The notes beneath the pieces were generated by a model that worked only from the letters and a program-made list of their open reading frames with translations, was not told the DNA's origin and ran no database searches. From positions 1 through 5,239 of the forward strand of contig DQSO01000147.1 in NCBI GenBank assembly GCA_015663225.1: a stretch of 5,239 nucleotides of DNA, written 5' to 3'. Shown here piece after piece: positions 1-5,239 of the stretch; the first letter of the stretch is position 1; every line of letters starts with the position of its first letter. This DNA comes from Campylobacterales bacterium (GTDB lineage Bacteria > Campylobacterota > Campylobacteria > Campylobacterales > QNZT01). A program made the position numbers and the translations under genes.

Positions 1-224
1 GGAAGAGTGTTTTAAAGACAACTTCTATTTTGAGTGGAGCAAATATTATCTTTGTAAATCGAGTAGGTTTTGAGGATGGTCTAGGTTTTTGGGGTGGAAG
101 TATGGTGGTTGGTGCTAACTCTTTAGTAAAAGAAAGTTTAGGATTGTTTGATAGAGAGATAAAAACTGTAGAGTTAGAGAAAAATCTATCAAATACACAA
201 AAATATATGTTAAGGAATAGTTAA
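1..224 (+). CDS. Carbon-nitrogen hydrolase (nitrilase family), C-terminal fragment
   Basis: The frame is open from the left edge (first full codon at base 3) to a TAA at 222-224, so this is the last 73 residues of a longer gene. The segment NRVGFEDG followed by FWGGS (codons from base 57 on) matches the conserved late part of nitrilase-superfamily amidases, where an N-R-V-G-x-E stretch precedes an aromatic-G-x-S strand. These enzymes hydrolyse non-peptide C-N bonds in amides, nitriles or carbamoyl compounds, usually in the cytoplasm. The catalytic Glu-Lys-Cys triad would lie upstream, outside the window, so activity and substrate cannot be judged; N-carbamoylputrescine amidase-like or omega-amidase-like are both possible. 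A TTG at base 30 is in frame but is not the start, because homology continues through it. The stop overlaps the mtnN start by one base. Confidence 0.8.
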   Translation, partial: KSVLKTTSILSGANIIFVNRVGFEDGLGFWGGSMVVGANSLVKESLGLFDREIKTVELEKNLSNTQKYMLRNS

Positions 225-910
225 TGACAATCGCAATAATGGGTGCAATGCAAGAAGAGATAGAGCCACTTTTAGAATTTTTTACAGATGTTATTATAGA
301 AGAATATGGAGCAAATAAGTATTATAAATGCAGATATAATTCACATGATATTATCTTAGCATATAGTAAGATTGGTAAGGTATTTGCATCTTTAACCGCT
401 ACAACAATGATAGAAAAATTTGGAGCCAAGAAACTACTTTTTAGTGGAGTAGCTGGTGCTATAAGTAGTGATTTAAAGATTGGTGACTTGATAGTTGCTA
501 CTAAACTTTGTCAACATGATTTAGATATTACTGCTTTTGGTCATCCTAGTGGGTATGTTCCTGAGGGAAGTATTTATGTCCAGAGTGATAGTGAGTTGTT
601 GAAACTTTCTAGAGATGTTGCTAAAGAGCTAGGTATTAGTTTAAAAGAGGGTATTATAGCTACTGGGGATCAGTTTGTAGCTGATAGGAAAAGAAAAGAG
701 TGGATAGAGAGTAGATTTAAAGCTGATGCTTTAGAGATGGAAGGTGCTAGTGTTGGGGTTGTTTGTCAAGCTTTGGGTGTTCCATTTTTTGTACTTCGTG
801 CTATTAGTGATAGTGCTGATGATGATGCTGGTGTGGATTTTGATGAATTTTTGAAAACTTCTGCTAAAAATAGTGCAGAGTTTCTTGCAAAAATGTTAGA
901 AAAGATTTAA
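224..910 (+). CDS. mtnN: 5'-methylthioadenosine/S-adenosylhomocysteine nucleosidase
   Basis: This cytoplasmic enzyme cleaves the glycosidic bond of methylthioadenosine, S-adenosylhomocysteine and 5'-deoxyadenosine, releasing adenine. The 228-residue length is typical. The N-terminal GAMQEE puts Glu12 at the E. coli active-site position. SGVAGAI (74-80) is the ribose/nucleophile region, EMEGAS (171-176) gives Met172 and Glu173, and RAISDSAD (192-199) gives the catalytic acid Asp196, equivalent to E. coli Asp197. The wording (AYSKIGKV, GDQFV, EMEGASV) is close to the H. pylori enzyme, which also acts on 6-amino-6-deoxyfutalosine in menaquinone synthesis; a dual role here is inference. The ATG sits in a TAATG overlap with the upstream gene, and AAGGA at 212-216 lies 7 nt before it. 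The stop overlaps the ttcA start in the same way, which suggests translational coupling on both sides. Confidence 0.96.
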   Translation: MTIAIMGAMQEEIEPLLEFFTDVIIEEYGANKYYKCRYNSHDIILAYSKIGKVFASLTATTMIEKFGAKKLLFSGVAGAISSDLKIGDLIVATKLCQHDLDITAFGHPSGYVPEGSIYVQSDSELLKLSRDVAKELGISLKEGIIATGDQFVADRKRKEWIESRFKADALEMEGASVGVVCQALGVPFFVLRAISDSADDDAGVDFDEFLKTSAKNSAEFLAKMLEKI

Positions 911-1671
911 TGAATAAAATAGAACATAGTAAAAAACTTCTAAAAATTGTTGGAAAGACAAATGTTAAGTATAACTTAATAGAAGAAAATGATAAGGTGC
1001 TTGTGGGACTTAGTGGAGGTAAAGACTCTATAACTTTAGCTCATATATTAGCTCAAAGAAATAGAGTTACGCCATTTAAGTTTGAATTTTTATGTGTTAC
1101 GGTTGATTATGGTATGGGTGAAGATTTCAGATATTTGAGTAATCATTGTAAAAAACATGGGATACCTCATGAGATTATAAAGACTGATATTTTTAAAACT
1201 GCACAGGAAAAAATACGAGAAAATTCATCATTTTGTAGTTTTATTTCTCGCATGAGAAGAGGGGCTTTGTATCGAGTTGCACAGGAAAAAGGATTTAATA
1301 AAGTAGCTTTGGGACATCATTTAGATGATGCGGTAGAGAGTTTTTTTATGAACTTTTTATACAACGGTGCTTTAAGAAGTATGCCTCCTATCTATAAATC
1401 GTCTAATGGTCTTGTAGTTATTCGTCCACTAATCATGGCAAGAGAGAGACAACTTAGAGGATTTTCAGTAAAAAATGGTATTGATACTATTGGTGATGAA
1501 GCATGTCCAGCTATGAAAATAGATGTAAAAATACCTCATGCCAGAGCAAATACAAAAGAACTTTTGAAAAAACTAGAAGAGGAAAATCCAAAAATTTTTG
1601 TTTCACTTAAAGCTTCATTTGAACATATACATAAGAGTAGTTTTTTTAATAAAGAGGATTTGGAGGTCTGA
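910..1671 (+). CDS. ttcA: TtcA-family PP-loop tRNA 2-thiocytidine synthesis protein
   Basis: TtcA-family proteins adenylate a tRNA cytidine (position 32 in E. coli) and replace its oxygen with sulfur, using an ATP-binding PP-loop and an iron-sulfur cluster. The N-type ATP pyrophosphatase signature SGGKDS is at residues 35-40. SRMRRGALYRVA (113-124) and ALGHHLDD (133-140) follow in the expected order, then IRPL (171-174). In E. coli TtcA the cluster is held by a central CxxC pair plus a later Cys. Here the central motif reads C109-S-F-I112, so its second Cys is Ile, and the later motif reads C199-P-A-M202. Two of the usual three ligands are therefore present. The C-terminal tail beyond about residue 205 does not resemble the E. 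coli protein. The ATG lies in a TAATG overlap with mtnN, with no clear Shine-Dalgarno sequence, so coupling is likely. The family call is firm; modification at position 32 is inferred. Confidence 0.88.
   Translation: MNKIEHSKKLLKIVGKTNVKYNLIEENDKVLVGLSGGKDSITLAHILAQRNRVTPFKFEFLCVTVDYGMGEDFRYLSNHCKKHGIPHEIIKTDIFKTAQEKIRENSSFCSFISRMRRGALYRVAQEKGFNKVALGHHLDDAVESFFMNFLYNGALRSMPPIYKSSNGLVVIRPLIMARERQLRGFSVKNGIDTIGDEACPAMKIDVKIPHARANTKELLKKLEEENPKIFVSLKASFEHIHKSSFFNKEDLEV
1662..1666 (+). promoter_or_regulatory. Ribosome binding site GGAGG that fixes a TTG start
   Basis: A perfect GGAGG core lies in the last codons of ttcA, 6 nt before the TTG at 1673. It is the best Shine-Dalgarno match of any gene in the window. 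It argues that the next gene begins at this TTG and not at the in-frame ATG at 1598, which is 74 bases inside ttcA. Confidence 0.8.
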
Positions 1672-1672
1672 T

Positions 1673-2236
1673 TTGAAGTATTTTATTTTAATAGTTTTAT
1701 TGGTTTTTATTGGATGTGGTGAAGTTGATAGAGATGAGTTAAGAAGGCTCAATAATATAGAAGTAGAAGATAAAGTTCAAGAAAATGTAGTAAGAACTAT
1801 AAAAAAACCTAAAGTTGAAGTTCTCAAAAAGGTAGTCATAGAGCCATTTCAAGAGTTAAAAATAAAAAATCAACATCAAAAAGAGATGCAAAAGATGGAG
1901 TTTGATTATAAAAAAGATGAGCTAAAATCTAAAGAGAGTATTCAAAAAAATGCTATTGATAGGGATTTACGACTAAAGGAGATAGAAAAGGAGAGAGAAC
2001 TAGCTACTCAAGGAAGTAAGTATGAACTCTATCAAGTATTGGTAGTTGTATTTACGATTTTGATTTTGTCTATCTCTATGCTTATCTACTTTTATAAAAG
2101 AAGAAAGTTGGAACTTGAAAAATATGATAAACTTTTAGAGATTGCTATGGATAAAAATATTGATATAGTTGCAAGAGAGCAAATCTTAGATCTATTTAAA
2201 GGTAATCCACATGATAAGAAGTTGTTAGGCTTTTAG
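1673..2236 (+). CDS. Unrecognised membrane protein: probable lipoprotein with coiled coil and one TM helix
   Basis: I do not recognise a family. From the TTG at 1673 the product is 187 residues. Residues 1-14 are a short lysine-then-hydrophobic segment ending FIG-C15, which resembles a lipoprotein signal with a lipobox, although Phe at -3 and Ile at -2 are not the classical choices. Residues about 17-55 are charged. Residues about 57-115 are very rich in Lys, Glu and Gln with few helix breakers, so a coiled coil is likely. A hydrophobic span at about 120-141 should cross the membrane, followed by KRRK (142-145, Arg at 143-144) and a 45-residue tail. By the positive-inside rule the tail would be cytoplasmic and the coiled coil periplasmic. 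The alternative is an uncleaved N-terminal helix with two TM segments. The gene starts 2 nt after the TGA of ttcA and its stop overlaps lpxB by 1 nt. Function is unknown. Confidence 0.75.
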   Translation: MKYFILIVLLVFIGCGEVDRDELRRLNNIEVEDKVQENVVRTIKKPKVEVLKKVVIEPFQELKIKNQHQKEMQKMEFDYKKDELKSKESIQKNAIDRDLRLKEIEKERELATQGSKYELYQVLVVVFTILILSISMLIYFYKRRKLELEKYDKLLEIAMDKNIDIVAREQILDLFKGNPHDKKLLGF

Positions 2237-3273
2237 TGAGGATTTTAGTATCAGCACTTGAGCCATCTGCAAATCTTCATCTTGAACCAATTTTACAAGA
2301 GCTTGGAGATGTAGAAATATCTGGTATTTTTGATGAGAGATTTGCAAAACCTTTATATAGTTCAAAAGAGTTCTCAGTTATGGGGATTTTGGATATATTG
2401 CCAAAGATATTTAAAGCAAGAGAAGCGGTTAAGGAGTTAACTTTTTTAGCCAAAGAGGTTGATGTGGTGCTTCTTATAGATGCCCCAGCTTTTAACATAC
2501 CCCTTGCAAAGTCTATAAGAAATAGCTATCCTGATAAAAAAATAATCTACTATATATTGCCAAAAGTTTGGGCTTGGAAGAGAAAAAGAGCTAAAGTTGT
2601 TAGAGAGTATTGTGATGAATTATGTTCTATATTTCCTTTTGAAGATAGATTTTTTAAAGATGTTAGGTATGTTGGTAATCCTCTTTTAGATGAGATAACT
2701 GTTTTTAATGATGGAGAGATTAAAAATCAAATCTCTTTTTTACCAGGGAGTAGAAAATCAGAGATAAAATCATTGATGCCTATTTTTAGAGAGGTGGCTA
2801 AAAAAATAGATTCAAAAAAAATATTGGTAGTCCCTAGTTTTTTTGAAGAGGATGATATTGAGAGATTGTATGGTGATGTAGGTGATTTTGAGATTAGCTT
2901 TGATATGCAAAAGAGTATAAGTCAGAGTGATTTTGCATTTATCTGTTCAGGTACGGCTACACTTGAAAGTACAATCATCGGGACTCCATTTGTTTTAGCT
3001 TATAAGGCTAAGAAAATAGACTATTTTTTAGCTAGGATATTTGTTAAACTGCCCTATGTTGGGTTAGCAAATATTATTATGGATTTTTTTGGTAAAGAGA
3101 AAATTCATAAAGAATATTTACAGCAAGAAGTTAGTGTTGTAAATTTATTAGATAGTTACAAATCAATGAATAGAGAGAAGTTTATGAAAAAATCTATTGA
3201 ATTAAAAGAGATTTTAAAAGATGGTAGTGTTAAAAATATGATAAAAATTTTAAAGGAAATTAAATGTATATAG
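2236..3273 (+). CDS. lpxB: Lipid-A-disaccharide synthase
   Basis: This family GT19 glycosyltransferase joins UDP-2,3-diacylglucosamine to lipid X to give the lipid A disaccharide, working at the cytoplasmic face of the inner membrane. Visible motifs in order are SALEPSANLH (6-15, in place of the usual GEASGD), IDAPAFN (81-87, with Asp82 matching the Asp98 needed in the H. influenzae enzyme), YYILPKVWAW (105-114), FLPGSRKSEI (168-177, with the conserved Arg173 and Glu176), and CSGTATLE (237-244, sugar-nucleotide region). At 345 residues it is somewhat shorter than E. coli LpxB (about 380), as in H. pylori, whose sequence it resembles throughout. The start is GTG at 2236, since the first beta strand RILVSALE begins directly after it; a weak AGG lies 6 nt upstream. 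Its presence shows that the cell makes lipid A. The gene overlaps its upstream neighbour by 1 nt and tal by 10 nt. Confidence 0.96.
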   Translation: MRILVSALEPSANLHLEPILQELGDVEISGIFDERFAKPLYSSKEFSVMGILDILPKIFKAREAVKELTFLAKEVDVVLLIDAPAFNIPLAKSIRNSYPDKKIIYYILPKVWAWKRKRAKVVREYCDELCSIFPFEDRFFKDVRYVGNPLLDEITVFNDGEIKNQISFLPGSRKSEIKSLMPIFREVAKKIDSKKILVVPSFFEEDDIERLYGDVGDFEISFDMQKSISQSDFAFICSGTATLESTIIGTPFVLAYKAKKIDYFLARIFVKLPYVGLANIIMDFFGKEKIHKEYLQQEVSVVNLLDSYKSMNREKFMKKSIELKEILKDGSVKNMIKILKEIKCI

Positions 3274-4253
3274 AAGATGGAAAGTTTGCGATATGGTGTG
3301 ATTTTGTAGAGAGAGATTTTTTAGAGAATGATTTTGAAAAACTGATAGAGAGTGGAGTCATAAATGGTGCAACAAGCAATCCAGCTATATTTAAAAATGC
3401 TTTTTTAACATCAAAAGCTTATGCTGAGGATAAAAAAACTCTACATGATAAGAGTGCTAAAGAGTTATATGAAGCACTTGCCATAGAAGATATAAAAATT
3501 GCAGCTGATAAGTTGGCGACTTTGTATGATAGAAGTGATGATGGATTTATCTCAATAGAAATCGATCCAAATCTATATAATAATACTGAGGGCAGTATAA
3601 AAGAAGGAAGAGATCTATATAAAAAAATTGCTAAAAATAATGTCATGATAAAAATCCCTGCAACAACTAGTAGTTATGAGGCTATGAGTGTTTTGATCAG
3701 TGAGGGTATAAATATAAATGCGACTCTAATTTTTTCTCCTTCTCAATCTGAAAAATGTTTAGATGCTTTAGAAAAAGGATTAAAGATATTTAGGGAACAA
3801 AATCCTGATAAAAAAGCTCCACAAGCTGTTATTAGTGTGTTTGTAAGTCGTTTTGATAAAGAGTTAGAGAGATATATGTCTATCAAAGGCAAGCTTGGTA
3901 TTTACAATGCTACAAAAATATATCATCAGATAGAAAAAAGAGGACTAGAAGGTGTACGAACTTTGTTTGCTAGTACAGGTGTTAAAGATGATAACTATCC
4001 AAAAGACTATTATGTGAAAGAGTTATGTTTTGCAAACTCTGTAAATACTGCACCACTTGATACTATAGAAGCTTATATTGAAGCAGGCGATAAATCTTTG
4101 AAAGAACCAGCATCACTTGAAGATATTGAGGAATTTTTTATTCAAGTAAAAAAAGATAATGTCGATATAGATAAAGTGTACAATGCTCTGCTTGATCAAG
4201 GTATAACAGCTTTTATTGATGCATTTGATGAAATATTAAAAGATATGAGGTAG
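3264..4253 (+). CDS. tal: Transaldolase
   Basis: Transaldolase moves a dihydroxyacetone unit between sedoheptulose 7-phosphate and glyceraldehyde 3-phosphate in the non-oxidative pentose phosphate pathway, in the cytoplasm. The Schiff-base lysine is Lys130 in VMIKIPAT (127-134), equivalent to E. coli TalB Lys132. Other active-site matches are Asp13 in IWCDF (TalB Asp17), Asn39 in TSNPAIF (37-43; Asn35), Glu99 in SIEID (97-101; Glu96), Asn152 and Thr154 in NATLIFS (152-158), and Arg196 in SVFVSRFD (191-198; Arg181). ASTGVK (236-241) and NTAPLDTI (261-268) are typical late motifs. The IWxD opening and the 329-residue length fit the longer actinobacterial-type subfamily better than the E. coli TalB type. 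The ATG at 3264 lies inside the end of lpxB, with AAGGA at 3253-3257 placed 6 nt before it. No transketolase gene is adjacent. Confidence 0.95.
   Translation: MYIEDGKFAIWCDFVERDFLENDFEKLIESGVINGATSNPAIFKNAFLTSKAYAEDKKTLHDKSAKELYEALAIEDIKIAADKLATLYDRSDDGFISIEIDPNLYNNTEGSIKEGRDLYKKIAKNNVMIKIPATTSSYEAMSVLISEGININATLIFSPSQSEKCLDALEKGLKIFREQNPDKKAPQAVISVFVSRFDKELERYMSIKGKLGIYNATKIYHQIEKRGLEGVRTLFASTGVKDDNYPKDYYVKELCFANSVNTAPLDTIEAYIEAGDKSLKEPASLEDIEEFFIQVKKDNVDIDKVYNALLDQGITAFIDAFDEILKDMR
4247..4250 (+). promoter_or_regulatory. Ribosome binding site GAGG before the tandem ATG pair of the PilT-type gene
   Basis: GAGG lies in the last codons of tal. It is 3 nt from the ATG at 4254 and 6 nt from the ATG at 4257. 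The 6-nt spacing matches the other genes here, which favours the second ATG as the main start. The choice changes the protein by only one Met. Confidence 0.6.
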
Positions 4254-4256
4254 ATG

Positions 4257-5239
4257 ATGGATAGTTTTTTTACTGAGGAAGAGTCACAAATAGATCCTGC
4301 TAGTTTAAAATATGAAATGACCAAGAAGTTAGAATTTTATCTTATGGGGCTTATAAAATATAAAGGAAGTGATCTTCATATTAAAAGTGGTTCACTATTT
4401 CGTGGTCGAATCAATGGTGAAATGTTACCGTTATCTGATGAAATACTTTCACATAAAGATGGAATTCAGCTTGCTAAAGAGATACTTAAGGGTAGATTTT
4501 CTGAACTTGTTAAAAATAAAAGTGTAGATTTTAACTATAAGTTAAATGAACAGTATAGATTTCGTGGAAATATATTTTTTCAAACTGATGGCATTTCTGC
4601 AGTTTTTAGGGTTATACCTATTGATATTCCAAGTATGCATGATTTAGGACTTCCAAAAATAATAGAGAGCTTTTGTGTACTCAAAAGAGGATTGGTTTTA
4701 GTAACTGGTCCTACGGGAAGTGGTAAAAGTACAACTTTAGCTTCAATTATAAATCAAATAAATAAAGATAGCAGAAAACACATTATTACTATTGAAGATC
4801 CTATTGAATTTGTTTACAAGGATATAAACTCTTTAGTAAATCAACGAGCAATTGGACAAGATGCAGTTGATTTTAAATCAGCTTTAAGAGCAGCTCTTCG
4901 TGAAGATCCAGATGTTATTTTGATTGGTGAGATGAGAGATATGGAGACTGTTGAGATTGCGATGCATGCTGCAGAGACTGGTCACTTAGTTCTTTCAACA
5001 CTTCATACAGTTGATGCAAAAGATACAATAAATAGGATTATTGGCATGTTCCCTGGTAATGAACAAAATAAGATTAGAATGAGTTTGGCAGCAACTTTGC
5101 AAGGGGTACTTTCTCAAAGACTTATAAAAACTGTTGATAATAAAAGAACAGCAGCAATAGAAATACTGGTAAAAAATGCAAGAATAGAGTCCTTGATAGC
5201 TGATGGAAGAGATAGTGAGATAACAGATGCCCTTGCTGA
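4257..5239 (+). CDS. pilT: PilT-type type IV pilus retraction ATPase, 3' end cut by the window
   Basis: This is a secretion-superfamily hexameric ATPase that would act at the cytoplasmic base of a type IV pilus and drive retraction. Numbering from the ATG at 4254: GSDLH (38-42) is the N-terminal PAS-like domain signature, followed by Walker A GPTGSGKST (152-160), the Asp box ITIEDPIEF (178-186), REDPD (216-220), Walker B ILIGEMRD (222-229) with Glu226, and the His box HLVLSTLHT (244-252). All core catalytic residues are present. The frame is open to the right edge after 328 codons; the usual length is about 345-380, so only the extreme C terminus is missing. The N terminus has about 20 residues more than typical PilT before the first helix. 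The C-terminal AIRNLIRE motif of classical PilT is replaced by NARIESLI (308-315), so a PilU-like role is possible. The gene begins within 1 to 4 nt of the tal stop. Confidence 0.9.
   Translation, partial: MDSFFTEEESQIDPASLKYEMTKKLEFYLMGLIKYKGSDLHIKSGSLFRGRINGEMLPLSDEILSHKDGIQLAKEILKGRFSELVKNKSVDFNYKLNEQYRFRGNIFFQTDGISAVFRVIPIDIPSMHDLGLPKIIESFCVLKRGLVLVTGPTGSGKSTTLASIINQINKDSRKHIITIEDPIEFVYKDINSLVNQRAIGQDAVDFKSALRAALREDPDVILIGEMRDMETVEIAMHAAETGHLVLSTLHTVDAKDTINRIIGMFPGNEQNKIRMSLAATLQGVLSQRLIKTVDNKRTAAIEILVKNARIESLIADGRDSEITDALA

Noticed and set aside
30..32. TTG at 30 as the start of a short 64-residue protein
   Set aside because: The frame is open to the left edge, and the visible sequence is the recognisable C-terminal part of a nitrilase-family enzyme, so it is an internal codon of a truncated gene.
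1640..1650. T-run that could suggest a terminator near the end of ttcA
   Set aside because: There is no GC-rich inverted repeat before it, and it encodes Phe-Phe within ttcA. Similar T-runs occur throughout this AT-rich coding sequence.
1598..1672. In-frame N-terminal extension of the unknown membrane protein from the ATG at 1598
   Set aside because: It lies wholly inside the end of ttcA in another frame, and it would bury the signal-like segment 25 residues in. The TTG at 1673 has a perfect GGAGG 6 nt upstream and gives a sensible signal sequence.
2277..2498. Minus-strand open frame of 73 codons
   Set aside because: It is fully antisense to conserved lpxB sequence, has no recognisable domain, and is most simply a chance open frame in AT-rich coding DNA.
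3419..3646. Minus-strand open frame of 75 codons
   Set aside because: It is antisense to conserved tal sequence covering active-site residue Glu99. The Ser/Leu-rich translation looks like the complement of Lys/Glu-rich coding sequence.
3264..4253. Glucose-6-phosphate isomerase fusion, sometimes seen with longer transaldolases
   Set aside because: The protein ends at 329 residues, just after the transaldolase domain, and the next frame is a PilT-type ATPase with its own start.

Overview
The window is AT-rich and packed with genes, all on the + strand. It reads as chromosomal DNA of a Campylobacterota bacterium (former Epsilonproteobacteria). The assignment rests on gene content and protein wording, not on a search. 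The MTA/SAH nucleosidase and the LpxB closely resemble the Helicobacter pylori proteins as I remember them. The TtcA-type protein carries the CSF...SRMRRG and EACPAM wording I associate with this phylum, and the pfs-ttcA pairing also occurs in Campylobacter. A free-living Sulfurimonas- or Sulfurovum-like organism is plausible, but the genus cannot be fixed from the sequence.

Layout, left to right: (1) the C-terminal end of a carbon-nitrogen hydrolase (nitrilase family), cut by the window edge; (2) mtnN/pfs, MTA/SAH nucleosidase; (3) a TtcA-family PP-loop tRNA thiolation protein; (4) an unrecognised 187-residue protein with a probable lipoprotein signal, a long charged coiled-coil-like stretch, one transmembrane helix and a short tail; (5) lpxB, lipid-A-disaccharide synthase; (6) tal, transaldolase of the longer, actinobacterial-type subfamily; (7) a PilT-type type IV pilus retraction ATPase, cut by the right edge.

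Every junction is either an overlap (1 nt at three junctions, 10 nt at lpxB/tal) or a gap of 1 to 3 nt. There is no room between genes for a promoter or terminator, so the set looks like part of one long, translationally coupled transcription unit whose ends lie outside the window. The products serve unrelated housekeeping tasks: nucleoside salvage (and probably menaquinone synthesis), tRNA modification, lipid A assembly, pentose phosphate metabolism and pilus retraction. The grouping looks like the tight gene packing of a compact genome rather than one pathway.

I see no mobile element, CRISPR array, RNA gene, repeat family or clear horizontal insertion, and no convincing new system. The points most worth a second look are the unknown membrane protein between ttcA and lpxB, the TtcA-type protein with only half of its central CxxC motif, and the PilT-type ATPase whose C-terminal AIRNLIRE segment is replaced.
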